Shown here: in pieces, positions 24,640-35,183 of the stretch | Layout: each line of letters starts with the position of its first letter | How positions within the stretch are numbered: the first letter of the stretch is position 1 | Source: Epiperipatus broadwayi | Lineage: Eukaryota > Onychophora > Udeonychophora > Euonychophora > Peripatidae | Assembly: GCA_028023455.1 (NCBI GenBank) | Contig: JAQFVV010012546.1 | Coordinates: 1,133,501 to 1,197,500, forward strand | Length of the DNA: 64,000 nucleotides | Direction: 5' to 3' | Position numbers and translations under genes: made by a program | The notes under the pieces: model-generated | Told to the model about the DNA's origin: nothing | Databases searched by the model: none | The model's input: the letters and a program-made list of their open reading frames with translations, nothing else

Positions 24640-25095
24640 ATCAACCATTATCAATCCACTGCAGGATAAAGGTTTTTCCAGGTTCAATCCATCTTTTCCT
24701 ATCTTTAGCTTCTCTTCTCCACATCACCCCTGCACACTTTTTATTTCATCCATCCATCTCACATGTGGTCTATTTCTGGGTCTTTTACAATCTCTTGGAA
24801 TCCCGTTTAGAATTTCAGTTGTCCATCTATTATCATCTCTTCTAACAATATGTCCAGCCCAACTCCAATCTTTTATTTTTTTCAATGAAGTCAGTAACAC
24901 CTGTTTGTTCTCTTACCCATACATTGCATTTTCGATCTCTTCTTGTTATTCCCAACATGCATCTCTCCATACTGCTTTGAGTGGTGGTCTGAAGTCTCTG
25001 TATTTCTCTTCTATTAAGTATCCAAGTCTCAGATCCATAAGTAAAAACTGGCAAAACACATTTATTAAAAACCTTCCTTTTCAAACACATAACTA
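24640..25095 (-). pseudogene. RTE-clade element, 3' end fragment, antisense
   Basis: Minus-strand frame 25090 to 24842 reads MCLKRKVFNKCVLPVFTYGS, then ETWILNRREIQRLQTT and EQTGVTDFIEKNKRLELGW. Beyond a frameshift it continues with ARRDDNRWTTEILNGIPRD-like sequence. The 3' end is the complement of tccactgcaggat plus a TGATGATGAT run at 24630-24660. It matches the C-terminal part of the copy at 9549-10600 and begins abruptly at 25095, so it is 5'-truncated. No RT catalytic motif remains. Confidence 0.85.
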
Positions 25096-26530
25096 ATTAT
25101 TTTAATTTTACTTCTTTTCTAAATGACTTATCTAGACATAATTGTTTAAATACTACCATTTTTTCTTTCTAGCCATTTTTAATAAAACATCATTTTTATT
25201 CTTATTGTATTCATTTAAATCTGAACTATCTCCATAGTCAAGGAATGTGAAAATTAAATAGATCTTGCCTTCCTATTTTTCTTTATCATTAATAAGTGCA
25301 GTTTGCTGAGATAAATCTATATCATTGTTTTAACATGCATACTTATTGTTAGTAAGTTGAGTAGAACTTGCTATACCTTGCACAGATTTACTTTATTGGT
25401 AAAATGGTTGGCTCATAATGTAAACATTCTTGAATTAATTCTCAGCAGAGTAAAGTAAAAATAATCTCACTTAAATTATTTGCATGAAACTGCTGTATTC
25501 AAACTTCCACTTGGTGCAGTGTATCACATGACTTTTTGAATAACTATCCTTATGATTATTTCTTCAATTCTTCGCGTTAACTTGCAAAAATGTTATATAT
25601 TATTTTCCATTAACGTGTTTTACTTACTATTTATGTATGTAGACTGTGTGAGTGTATATAGTCAAGTTTAAATTTCATAAGTTATTATTTACATTTCCTG
25701 ATTTTTGTTCCGTCTGTCTACGCGCTGACATTTGTGTACACACATATATAACAATGAAGTCCTTTTTTTAATGTTTACTCTAGTTCAATTTAAAACATTA
25801 ACATCATTATTGTGAAAAAAAGTTCAGTTTATAAAAGAATGTTGTTAATAGACTCCGTTTATTTGATATTGCCTCTGGATGTTCTAAAACTTTTTTAAGA
25901 AATCTTATACCATTACTAAACATACCCTTTTGAACAATGATGAAAGCCAAACAAGAGATTTAAATATTAGTAAAGTCAACTAAAACATTTTTGAAATTGT
26001 CTACTCTAATTTTCTAAAGTGCCATCAAACTTGAAAAACCAGCTATTTTAATGGACTGTGGGATTTTAGACTGTCATAACTAAATCGTTATATTTTTAAA
26101 ACTATTGAAGAGACTTTTACTGTCAAAATCTGATCAAATTCAAAATTATGAGCTTTTTTATTAATATTAGTTGAACATTGGATAGTTTATTACTTTTAAC
26201 TTTTTAAAATATTAGCAATACATATATATAATATTACAAACACTAAGATTACAAATAACAATTTCAATAGCAATTTACCTTATTCAATTTATAACAAAAT
26301 GATAATTTTATTAGCTTATTTTTTATAATTGCTTGCTTTTAAGTACATTTTATTTTTGAAAAAATATCAAAGGCCTAGACAGCGAATAATAGAGACTAAC
26401 ATTATATATATATATAACAGTCTAACTGGTTTCAGTGTAACATCATTTAGGAAACAAGTTGGTTTGAATGCTGAGCTATAGGTTGTAGACTTTTGTAATT
26501 TTAAAGTTATTCATCTGGAAAATGTTGTCA
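25096..26530. other. AT-rich region, nothing recognised
   Basis: Unique AT-rich DNA. No gene or repeat was identified. Confidence 0.5.
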
Positions 26531-26620
26531 GGCATTGGTGGTCGAGAGGTCAGCGACAGCTGTCTCGGGTTTTAGCGGGTTAACTCCCTGGCTGATGCTA
26601 TGACACATGGGGGGGGGGAA
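26531..26620 (+). mobile_element. tRNA-Gly-derived SINE, internally deleted copy
   Basis: Starts ggcattggtggtcgagaggt and continues cagcgacagctgtctcgggt, lacking about 15 bases of the anticodon-arm equivalent. It ends gctatgacacatgg followed by a G run instead of the usual A tail. Dead copy. Confidence 0.85.
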
Positions 26621-27824
26621 ATGAATGAATACCAACACAACACCATTTAATTGATTCATTGTATTACAGTAAATAAGAATACTTATTTTTCTCTAAATAT
26701 TTTTATTGTAAGAAGATTGGCTTGGGTTCAAAGATATTAAGTTGATTGTAAAAAAAAATCAAAGTAGCTGTTAGATGAATCACAAATTGTCAATGATAAA
26801 AGAAAAATTGGAAACTTCTGAGGATAAGGGCCTTAATTGTATTACTACGCTGTAACCACTGACTTTTTTAAAATATTGCAATAGCTGGAGTTAGAATAGA
26901 GAAATTAAAAAAGTGCATGGTTATTAATTTTAGAATGGTTACAATTAAATCGATTTTCTATCAGAATGAATTAATTGACATTGCTATTAACCTTGAAAGA
27001 TAAAATGGATATTTGCTGATATATACAAACAGTTTTTGATAAACATATAACCAAATATGCTTAATTTCACACTTGTGTAAAAATGGAACCTATAAAAAAT
27101 TACAGAAGTTGTGAGACAACATTTTAAAAATATTATACTTCTCAGGGTTGAAAGTAAATCACTTTTAATGGTATGAAAAAGAGAGAGAAGAAATATATTC
27201 AGTAGCAGCAAATTAACTTTATTTTCATTACTTTTATGATAATTTTTAAGCCCTGTTAATAAACACATTCCCTATACAGTATGGCAAATTGGTAGAGGTC
27301 CTAGGATTGACTCTAGTTGGCAGGTATGATGTTTGAACTTATGAATTTCCAATTAATAAAATTATATTCCTTTTTTATTATTATTATAAACACGTGTATT
27401 TTTATGTATATTTTTGAAATAATGTGGAAAATTTGTATTTATAATTAAATATAAAACATGCTTTAAAAATATGCTTATTCTTTTCTTATTGAATGAAACC
27501 ATAATTCGTTTTAAATGAAAAATTTTTTTAGAATATATTTGCTTCACTATAATTGTTACTTTATCCATACTACATGTAATTCATGATTAATAAGATGCAT
27601 AATTTCTTTTTGTTCACCAGAAAATAACTAACAGTGAACACATTCTTAATTGGTTACAATGTAATATTCAAACAGATATGATGATATCATTGTTGATTTC
27701 TGGGTATAACTTCAATAAGCTAATTATTGTATGAACTATTTATATAATAATTTATGTATACTATATTTTCTCAGTATTTTATAACAGTGGGCTTCTGGAG
27801 TAATGATTTAAAAATAACAATTAA
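26621..27824. other. AT-rich region, nothing recognised
   Basis: AT-rich DNA. A faint tRNA-like patch lies at 27275-27320. The antisense frames at 26987-27268 and 27362-27568 are low-complexity and look like chance. Confidence 0.4.
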
Positions 27825-28400
27825 AGCATCACATGATCACCATCTCTTATACTAGCACATAATTGTTTATGAACAAGGCAAAACTCTCCATACAGTAGTG
27901 CCACCCTGTGCCAACCAGAATAATCAATGGATGCCAGAAGGCTTGTGCATAAAATCCCTATCTAATGCCTACTCATCCAATATCCCCAGACTAGTTTCTG
28001 GCTTGTGGCTTTCGTGAGTGAGGAGCTTTGGATGTGAGAGTGCTGCACCTAGATCTTAGAATCTAATGCAACCCTCTAGCAACTATCTTTTATCTCTATT
28101 TAACTATAAAACTATGAGAATTAAATTGAAAACACAAAAAATATTTTCAATCTAAGCTCACCTTTTATCTCTACTTAACTATAAAACTATGAGAATTAAA
28201 TTGAAAACACAAAAATATTTTTAATCTAAGCTCACCTTTTATCCAAAGCTCCTCACTGATGAAGGCCACAAGCCAGAAACTAGTCTGGGGATATTGGATG
28301 AGTAGGCATTAGATAGGGATTTTATGCACAAGCCTTATGGCATCCATTGATTACTATGGTTGGCACAGGGTGGCACTACTGTATGGAGAGCTCTGCCTTG
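27825..28400. mobile_element. Pal-C palindromic element, split by a LINE insertion (left part)
   Basis: Left arm 27825-28070: terminal gcatcacatgatcaccatct, then aaaactctccatacagtagt, gccaccctgtgcc, gaaggcttgtgcataaaatc and ccccagactagtttctggc. Loop about 28071-28241. Right arm 28242-28400: gaaggccacaagccagaaac to gtatggagagctctgccttg. The right end is cut at 28400 by the LINE at 28401-32420 and resumes at about 32420 (ccttgtttataacaatta). Confidence 0.8.
28093..28241. repeat. Tandem duplication of ~75 bp inside the Pal-C loop
   Basis: Two units (28093-28167 and 28168-28241), each with tctcta[t/c]ttaactataaaac, gagaattaaattgaaaacac and aatctaagctcacctttta. Nearly identical, so recent. The single-copy equivalent is not present in the 44610-45108 copy. 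Confidence 0.8.
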
Positions 28401-28401
28401 A

Positions 28402-28794
28402 GCAAAAATTAGGGATGTGACAGATAAAGTAAGAAAGCAAGGTAGTAGAGATGTATATGTAATGGTAAGGACTAATAATTTGTTAGAGCCATCAGAGAAA
28501 GTAATGGATGAGTATGTAGAATTGATTAGGAATTTGAGAGAGATTAAAGGAAGAGTAGGAGTAGTGGGGCTATTACCAATATTTGATAAGAGACCTTTGT
28601 TAGATAGGGCATGTTCTATAAATGAGAGAGTGAAAAAATTGTGTGAGAGAAATAATGTTGTGTTTGTGGATGTATGGGATTGGTTTATTGAAAAGAGGGA
28701 ATTATATAGTAAAGATGGTTTGAACTTAGGAAAACAAGGAAGTGAAGTTTTAGGGAGTCTGATATTTAAAGAATATAATTCGGGAAACTTTTAA
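28402..28794 (+). pseudogene. LINE ORF1, SGNH-hydrolase-like esterase domain remnant
   Basis: Open frame of about 130 codons with no ATG at its start, consistent with 5' truncation of the element. The translation contains VMVRTNNLLEP (equivalent of the GTND block), GVVGLLPIFDKRP (the strand before a conserved Pro), ERNNVVFVDVWDWF and SKDGLNLGKQGSEVLGSLIF (equivalent of the C-terminal D-x-x-H block). The N-terminal GDS block with the nucleophilic Ser is missing. The last block has Asn where the catalytic His is expected (codon aac, one base from cac). Known role in the family: an ORF1 accessory domain of CR1/L2-type LINEs, probably in RNP or membrane association. This copy cannot be catalytic. 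Confidence 0.7.
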
Positions 28795-28865
28795 AGGGGG
28801 GGGGTTTAAATTGTAATATTATCAAAAAGAGGAAGAATGGAGGGGATATAAGAAATAAGCAAAAG

Positions 28866-29606
28866 ATGGTTGATTTAGATATAAGTGTAGATGTGGAGGG
28901 GGAATGGTTTTGTAAGATTAGTGGTAAGAAAGTTTGTTATAAGTGTAATGGAGAAGAAGGAATCAAAAGAATTTATAAAAGAGTAGTTAGGAAAGAAGAA
29001 ATTGTTAAAATTGGGTTTTTGAATATGCAAGGTGGTAGGAGACCAGAAAAGTGGCTGGAATTAAATAAAGCAATTGAAAATGAAGGGCTTAAGGTATTAG
29101 CAGTAGTCCAAACTCATTTACGAGAAGAAGAAGAACCTATTTTGGAAAATGTAGTATGGCAGGGTAAAAACAGAAAAGGAAAAGAAAAAAGGGGTGATGG
29201 TATAGGTGTTATATCAAAAAAATATTTAAATATTGTTAAATGTCAAGGGCATTTGTGGTTTGAAATAAGGTTGGGTAGAGAAGAATGGATGGTGGCTGTA
29301 GTGTATATCACCACTGGAGATAGTCAAACTGTAATGGAGTGGAACAATAGTATATATGAATGCCTAGTTAAGGATATACAGAGTTTTAAAAAAAAGGGGA
29401 AGAGAATAATGGTTATAGGGGATATGAATGGACATATTGAAGAAATTAATGATGTAGATAATAAAAATGGTCAGTTTTTGAAGGAATTTTGTCAAAGAGT
29501 AAATTTGAGCATTGGGAATTTATCAAATGTATATGATTGACAATACACATGGTCTAGGAATAATGTATTTTACACAATAGATTATATATTGGTAGAGAAA
29601 GAGTGA
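28866..29606 (+). pseudogene. LINE ORF2 part 1: AP-type endonuclease domain
   Basis: The frame starts MVDLDISVDVEGEWF and reaches the endonuclease/exonuclease/phosphatase fold with KIGFLNMQGG (normally NxxG at the start), VVQTHLREEEE, GDGIGVIS, VYITTGD and MVIGDMNGHIEEIN (family GDFNAH). After a TGA at 29538-29540 it continues YTWSRNNVFYTIDYILV, the terminal Ser/Asp-type block (family S-x-I-D-Y). The QTHL block normally carries a catalytic Glu (ETHL); here it is Gln, a one-base change. A second stop follows at 29604-29606. The family nicks target DNA to prime reverse transcription; this copy is dead. Confidence 0.8.
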
Positions 29607-30635
29607 ATGAATAAAATACGGAAAATTAAGGTGTTTGATAATGAAGAAAGAGTATGTAATAGTGATTATAACTTTATTGTAATAGAAATGGTTAGTAATG
29701 TGATGGAGGATAGAAATAAATGTAGAAATAATAGTGAAAGATGTGGATGGAGAGTGAATGATAAGAATAAGTTGGAAGAGTATAAAATAAAAGTTGAAGA
29801 AACTATGGAGCAGTTGGTTGGGGATCAGTATAAGGACTGGTGTGGTGAAATAGAAAAAGTGGCAAATAGGATTTTAGTCAAGAATATGCAGAAGAATAAA
29901 ATTAATTAAAAAATGAGAGTTAGTAAAAGTGTAAAAGAGAGGAAAGAAGCATGCAGAGAATATAAGTGTGCTATTAAGAATAATGAAAGTGAAAATGATA
30001 TTAATGCTAAATGGGGAAAGTACTTAGAAAAGAAGAAGCTAGCTAAAATAGATAATTATAGAGAGAGGATGAAGTTAAATAGTAAATTGTTGGAGGATAT
30101 TAATAAGTGTGGAAGAGATGGGAGTAAAAAATTTTGGAATTACATTAAAAGGAGAAATGTAGGGGAAAGAGAGATAGTATTAATAGATGATGAGGGAATA
30201 GAATGTAGCTCTAGAGGTGAGCTAGAGAAAATCTTAAATAGATATGTAATGGATATAGAAAAGATGTTAGATGTGAAGGAATTAGTGATAGAAAACATGA
30301 AAGCAGTTAGTAATGGGAATATTAGGTTCACAAAAAATGAACTGAATGAGGCAGGGAAGAGATTAAAAAGTGGAAAGGTGAGAGGTTTAGGTGGATGGGC
30401 AGCAGAGATGGTAATGAATTTAGGGCATAGAGCAAAAGCAAAGTTGTTATCATATTTTAATAAGATGGCACAGAAGTCAGTTTTTCCGGGTAGTTGGAGT
30501 AATACAAGAATAAGATTGTTATTTAAAGGAAAGGGTAAAGATCATAGAAAGTTAAATAATTATAGACCAATAGCAGTAACATCAGTTTTATATAAAGTTT
30601 TCACATATATGGTAGCTGGAAGAGTTGTAAAATGA
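29607..30635 (+). pseudogene. LINE ORF2 part 2: linker and start of reverse transcriptase
   Basis: Continues the same reading frame as the endonuclease, interrupted by a TAA at 29907-29909. It has a basic, coiled linker (ESENDINAKWGKYLEKKK) and then the RT N-terminal motifs: LNEAGKRLKSGKVRGLGGWA, RIRLLFKGKGK and NNYRPIAVTSVLYKVF (RT motif 2 region). It ends at TGA 30633-30635, after which the frame continues unchanged, so this is a point mutation rather than a real terminus. Length and order match CR1/L2 ORF2 proteins. Confidence 0.8.
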
Positions 30636-31559
30636 ATGGAAGAGAATAATGTAGTGGGGGAAATGCAAGGAGGTTTTAGGTCAGATAGGCATATAGGAGA
30701 TAGTTTGTTTGTAGTTACACAACTTATGGAGATGAGTAGGAATTTAGGTAGATCATTATATATGAGTTTTATAGATATAGAGAAAGCATATGATAGAGTA
30801 AATAGAAATAGATTATGGGTAAGATTAGCCAATTTGGGAATGGATGAAGCTTTAGTAAATATTATTAAGAAATTATATGAAAATAATTATTATACTTACC
30901 AATTAGGGAGATAGAATCAGTTAAAGTTAAAAATGGGGTGGGATTAAGGCAATGATGTCCTATGTCACCGATTTTGTTTTTGTTGTTTTTGAGTGAAATG
31001 GAGAAAGCAATAGAAAGACTAGGAAGAAGGGTAGAGATACCGTTAATAGGTGGCAAAGGAGTATATACTTTGTCGGGTCTTTTTTTTGCGGATGATATCT
31101 TTTTATGTACAGAAAGAAGGGAAGATATGGATATTATGTTGAGGATATGTGCAAGGGTGGGTAAAGAGATGGGGATTAAATTTAAGTGAAGAAAAATCAA
31201 ATATAATGATTGTTAATACTGGGGAAAGAGAGGATGTAGATTTTTTATTGGGGGATATAAAGTTAAGTGTGGTGGATAAATATAGGTATTTGGGAATCAT
31301 CTTACGTAATCAGGAAAATTGCTTGGATGAATGGGAAAAAAAATTGGTAAATGAAGCAAAGAAAAGAAAGGGTTTGGTAAAGAAACTAACAGTATTTTCA
31401 TATAATAAATATGATGTAGCTAGAATTGTATGGAAGGGAGTTGCAGTAGCAGGGTTAACATATGGTAATGATGCATTATGTGTTAGTAAAAGGATTTTAG
31501 ATTATTTAGAAAAAGTACAAAGGGAAGTAGGAAGACATGATTTAGATGCAGAGGTGTAG
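30636..31559 (+). pseudogene. LINE ORF2 part 3: catalytic reverse transcriptase core
   Basis: Motifs in order: GGFRSDRHIGDSLFVVTQLM, SFIDIEKAYDRVNR (first catalytic Asp), then after a frameshift near 30890-30912 and a TGA at 30953-30955 the block RQ[stop]CPMSPILFLLFLSEM (family RQGCPMSP; the stop replaces Gly by one base change), LSGLFFADDIFLC (catalytic YADD-type pair, about 31086-31100). After another frameshift near 31150-31185 come LNLSEEKSNIMI and VDKYRYLGIILRN. The core residues are intact but the reading frame is not. It ends at TAG 31557-31559. Confidence 0.85.
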
Positions 31560-32330
31560 ACAGCAAAGGAGGCAATTCAAGGAGAAATGGGATGGTCAAG
31601 TTTTTATATGATTCAAAAAGTAAAATGAAAATGTTTGGTAGGTTGCAGTTTATGGATAGTAAAAGAATAGCCAAAATAGTGTTTAATTGGGTTATGAGTA
31701 AAGGGCAGGTAACAAGATGGGTGAGAAAGGTAATGCGGTATGCAAAAGATTTGGATAAAGAATTTATATCGGTATATTTGTATAAAAGATGGGATGATTG
31801 TGTTAGGAGGATTGTTGAGTGTTATAGTGGTAAGGAATGGGATAAAAGAATAGAAGCATTAATAAAAAACAGGGAGTTGGAGAGATGGAGAAGTAGTATG
31901 GAAGTAAGAAGAGTTTAAATATATATAGAAGTAAATGGAATATTGGAAGCGAGTTAATTTATGATAATAGTAAGAAAAGTAGTTTATTGTTTAAGGCTCA
32001 AACGGGATCTTTAGCAACAAGAGAATATACATGTAAATGGAAAACTGTGGGTGATTTAGCATGCAAATTATGTAAGGAAGGTATAGAAAATATTAGGCAT
32101 CTATTGATGAATGTAAATGCTTGAAAGCAGAAAGGGTACAGATAATGAAGTTATGGGAGAATAGATATGAACAAAGTGACTATACAGAAAGTGAGTTATT
32201 AGTTTTTATGCTGGGTTTGTGAAAAGATAAGGGGGATTTAGATTTAAAGGCCATAGAGTTGACAAAGATTATGTTGTGGAAATGGGACGGGGCAGAATAT
32301 GGGAAGACTTAGAGTGGCAAATGGAAAATA
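31560..32330 (+). pseudogene. LINE ORF2 part 4: C-terminal region with zinc-knuckle-like motif
   Basis: After a frameshift near 31610, the frame 31592-31918 reads KFLYDSKSKMKMFGRLQFMD and FNWVMSKGQVTRWVRKVM. After a further stop, LLFKAQTGSLATREYTCKWK, then LACKLCKEGIENIRHLL, the start of a CX2CX8HX4C knuckle whose last Cys is lost by a small deletion near 32105; the copy at 55683-56080 keeps it. Such knuckles are seen at the C-termini of several non-LTR element groups. The ORF finishes near 32310 before the 3' tail. Confidence 0.7.
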
Positions 32331-32419
32331 AAGTGGCTAACAGGTCTATCTGGGCATAATTGCTGAGATATTCTTGACTTCATTCAAGGAGAAGCCAAAT
32401 ACATCACATCACATCACAT

Positions 32420-32470
32420 CCTTGTTTATAACAATTAAATGTTTTTTTATTGTTATGATAAAATGATAGA
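32420..32470. mobile_element. Pal-C palindromic element, remainder right of the LINE
   Basis: The sequence ccttgtttataacaattaaatg immediately after the LINE tail resembles the expected continuation of the Pal-C right arm, judged from the left arm of the same element (agcacataattgtttatgaacaagg). The outermost terminal motif catgtgatgttta is not found, so the right end is deleted or eroded. Confidence 0.45.
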
Positions 32471-32747
32471 CTTTATGTGGTATGCAGAAACTAATTTTAA
32501 AAAAATATTGATAATTTAATAAAGTTATATTTTTTAATATTATTAAAAAACAAGTAAGTTGCACATGTAATACAATTGCTAATTAATCTTGGTAAAAAAT
32601 ATTTGGCAATCACAAATTATCACTATTGAAGATTATGTACATTGTTTGTTACATTGTTACAAAATCTGTCCACAGCAGAGAATTTAATATATAAATAATA
32701 TTTGAATATAAAAAAAAAAAATATGGTTTTAATATATATATATAATA

Positions 32748-33408
32748 AAAATTACCCCAAATTCAAACTAAACCGGATTAGCCAATGAAACAAACTCTAA
32801 AACACAACCATTTGTTTTATTGCTATAAGTATACTTCTTAAGTGTAAAGGACTAAAACATAACAAATTTATACGACAAATTACCCACAATTCTCACTTAC
32901 ATATCACACACCCTTAATATTAAAATAACTTTTAAATAAGTTAATTGCTTCAGAATCATGAATCTTTAATAAAAAAAGATTCTTTAATTCTTTTTATTTT
33001 ATTTCTTTCAAAGAAGACGACCTTAGCCTCATCAAAATTAATAGTATTGCCTTTATGTCTTTCATGAATATATAAAATAGAACTGAGATATTTATTTCTA
33101 GCCCTAATTTTATGTACTTTTATTGTTTCATTTAAGCTTAAACTACTTTTACCTACATATACCTTCTTACAAAAAACAAGGGATAATATACACTAATCCA
33201 GGAACAATCTTTCTATCAAAAATTTATTTTGTATTGTTTAATAAATTATTCAAAACAATACCCCTTTTTCAAGCAAATTTTTTTTATTTCCAAACAAATT
33301 TCCAATTTTACTTACAATTTTATAAGAAAACAATTTACAAGGTAAAGAAATAAAATCATATATTGATTTATCCTTTGTACTACTACAATTATTAATGCCA
33401 CTATAATT
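32748..33408 (-). pseudogene. Penelope-like element (PLE-2), RT C-terminus and GIY-YIG endonuclease, part 1
   Basis: Read on the minus strand the translation runs DKSIYDFISLPCKLFSYKI, IGNLFGNKKNLLEKGVLF, then DRKIVPGLVYIIPC, CKKVYVGKSSLSLNETIKVH, ARNKYLSSILYIHERHKGNT, INFDEAKVVFFERN and IKESLFI. This is a textbook order for the GIY-YIG nuclease of Penelope-like elements: the VYxIPC...C and VYVG strands, an H at the helix end, HxxxHKGNTINFDEAK and the conserved Glu in IKESLFI. One frameshift lies next to the second Cys at about 33165-33175. The 3' end is near 32748 (aattaccccaaattc). The coding sequence resumes upstream beyond the SINE at 33409-33518. The same family occurs as a dimer at 51697-52312. 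Confidence 0.75.
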
Positions 33409-33518
33409 TTTTTTCATATGTCATAGCATCAGCTAGGAGGCGAACCTGCAACAACTGTCTGCAACCATTTGCTTGCTTGCAAGGTGGCTGTGCTGACCTC
33501 TCGGCTAACAATGTTTGA
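33409..33518 (-). mobile_element. tRNA-Gly-derived SINE, subfamily C, inserted in PLE-2
   Basis: Antisense copy: T-rich tail, catatgtcatagcatcagct, ggcgaacctgcaacaactg, tgcttgcttgcaaggtggctg. It is flanked by the 16-bp repeat taatgccact[a/g]taatt (33393-33408 and 33519-33534, 15 of 16 match). Removing it and one repeat restores a continuous PLE reading frame. Confidence 0.93.
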
Positions 33519-33625
33519 TAATGCCACTGTAATTGCTATTAAATAGAGTACTTTTAACAAATTTATCAGAGTAGCCAACACTCAAATAATTTTTTTTAAA
33601 TTGACCTTTATGAAATATATTCAAA
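33519..33625 (-). pseudogene. Penelope-like element (PLE-2), part 2 upstream of the SINE
   Basis: Minus-strand translation NYLSVGYSDKFVKSTLFNSN followed by YSGI joins in frame to NNCSSTKDKSIYDF on the other side of the SINE. The GYSDKFVKSTL stretch corresponds to the conserved Gly-Tyr helix region just before the linker and endonuclease in Penelope RT proteins. The RT catalytic core is not present; the copy is 5'-truncated near 33625. Confidence 0.6.
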
Positions 33626-34210
33626 ACTATTTTTAAAATATATAGCATCAAAATCTCAAAGTAAAAAAACAAACTTTATGTTATGCTAAACTTTGTGATT
33701 AAATGTAGAGCTTATTACACATCTTTTGCAATCTTAGATTTTATGAAATATTCTTATTTCAGAAATGACATTAGTGCAAACTTTAATTTCTAAACTAAAA
33801 ACTGTTTATTCAATTACTTTATTTAACAGATAAAGTAATAATTAAAAAAAGCATTTAAATTTGTTTTTTTAATATAATTTCTTTAGAAAATTAAATAATA
33901 TTAGTAATAAAATTTGTTATATTGTATGGTGCATTATAATTTAATTACAGCAAATTCATTTAATATTGTAAGATGTTAGATCTCTATTGTTAAGCCTACT
34001 ATGTGCTTTGCTTCAATTTGCTGTCTTAATGTTTGAAAATCATAATTTCAAATGAGCTTTTTACATTTACTAGATAGTAAAACCTATATTTTTCTTATAC
34101 ATTTCTACAAACTGAAATATCACGTAACATTTTCTTTAGATAAAATCATTATTCTCTACATATAAAATATATGTGCTTACAAAATTTATTATTTCCTAAA
34201 TACTTAGGAG
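33626..34210. other. AT-rich region, nothing recognised
   Basis: Unique AT-rich DNA with no recognisable frame or repeat. Confidence 0.5.
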
Positions 34211-34478
34211 TTTAAACAGACAAAACTCACTATACGTATTGCCACACATGGTAAGCTAGAGTAATCAATAGATGCCAGAAGGCTTGTGCATAAAATCCCC
34301 ATCTAGTGCCTACTCATCCAATATCCCCAGACGAGTTTCTGGCTTGTGGTCTTCGTCAATGAGGAGTCTTGGATCTGATTACTCTAGCTTGCTGTGTGTG
34401 GCAATACATATAGTGAGTTTTGCCTGTTTTAACAAGTTATACACAAGCATAAGAAATGTGGTCATGTGATGTTTATTG
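34211..34478. mobile_element. Pal-C palindromic element, short variant
   Basis: Left arm caaaactcactatacgtatt, gccacacatggtaagctaga; middle gaaggcttgtgcataaaatc, ccccagacgagtttctggc; right arm ctagcttgctgtgtgtggca, catatagtgagttttgcc and the terminal tggtcatgtgatgtttat. The outer ends pair with each other. The arms carry the cactatacgtattggcacac variant shared with 37085-37180, defining a second Pal-C subfamily. Confidence 0.8.
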
Positions 34479-35183
34479 GCTTTTACTTAGAAGTTTCTGA
34501 TTTAGTTACCATCTAACTTTAAAAATAGATTGCAAAAATAATTATATATATATATTGTTTCACATTAACAATATTTTTGAACATTTCGAAAATTTATTAA
34601 TATAGTCATGAACACTTATGCCTACCCACTCCCATATTCATGGTTGGTAACTTTTTTTTTAAGAGTCTGCAAATCTTAGATTTTTGGTTAAGGTTTCCAA
34701 TTCCATTAGGCATTCAAATATTAATCACTAAATGGGTATTTAGATATTTTTAACTAGAAACACCAGGTGAATCTGTATTGTGCAGATGATTGACAAAGAA
34801 TTGACTATAAAATATTCATATTATTGTAATAAGATTTTTCTAAGGATGAGAGAAGTTTCATATTATTTAGAAACTAAATTCGTTATTTATCTTGAGTATA
34901 TAATGCAGTTTGTTTAGATTATAATATTTGGTAATATTTTTAGTCTGTTCAAACCAATTTTACTAACAGAATGAATAACAATGATTAAAAAAATTCTAAC
35001 ATTAACAAAAAATGTCAACAATACAATCAATAGTATTAAAAGCTTCAATTAGAAAAATAATATTGTAAATTTTAAAATGGCTGCTTCTAGTCAAATAACA
35101 TTCGGACAAGAAATAGTATATTTAAATATTTTTTTAAGTTGTACAAACAATATTATATATGTTTTAAGCTTATTATTTTATAA
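34479..35183. other. AT-rich region, nothing recognised
   Basis: Unique AT-rich DNA; a (TA)n run at about 34543. No gene was identified. Confidence 0.5.

Larger units (their letters stand above)
28401..32420 (+). mobile_element. CR1/L2-like non-LTR retrotransposon, 5'-truncated, decayed
   Basis: Ordered domains: ORF1 esterase remnant (28402-28794), spacer with a G run, then ORF2 with AP-type endonuclease (28866-29606), linker, RT (about 30300-31560), C-terminal region and a CX2CX8HX4C knuckle (about 32040-32120, damaged). The 3' end is a short (acatc)n array at 32398-32419. A 5-bp repeat ccttg flanks the element (28396-28400 and 32420-32424). An esterase-type ORF1 plus a short microsatellite tail fits the CR1/L2 group of clades; the exact clade is not decided. 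Stops and frameshifts throughout show it is inactive. A related 3' fragment is at 55683-56080. Confidence 0.85.

Noticed and set aside
30140-31674. Several antisense frames of 60-111 codons opposite the LINE
   Set aside because: They are shadows of the A/G-rich LINE coding strand (S/L/I/P-rich complements) with no domain.
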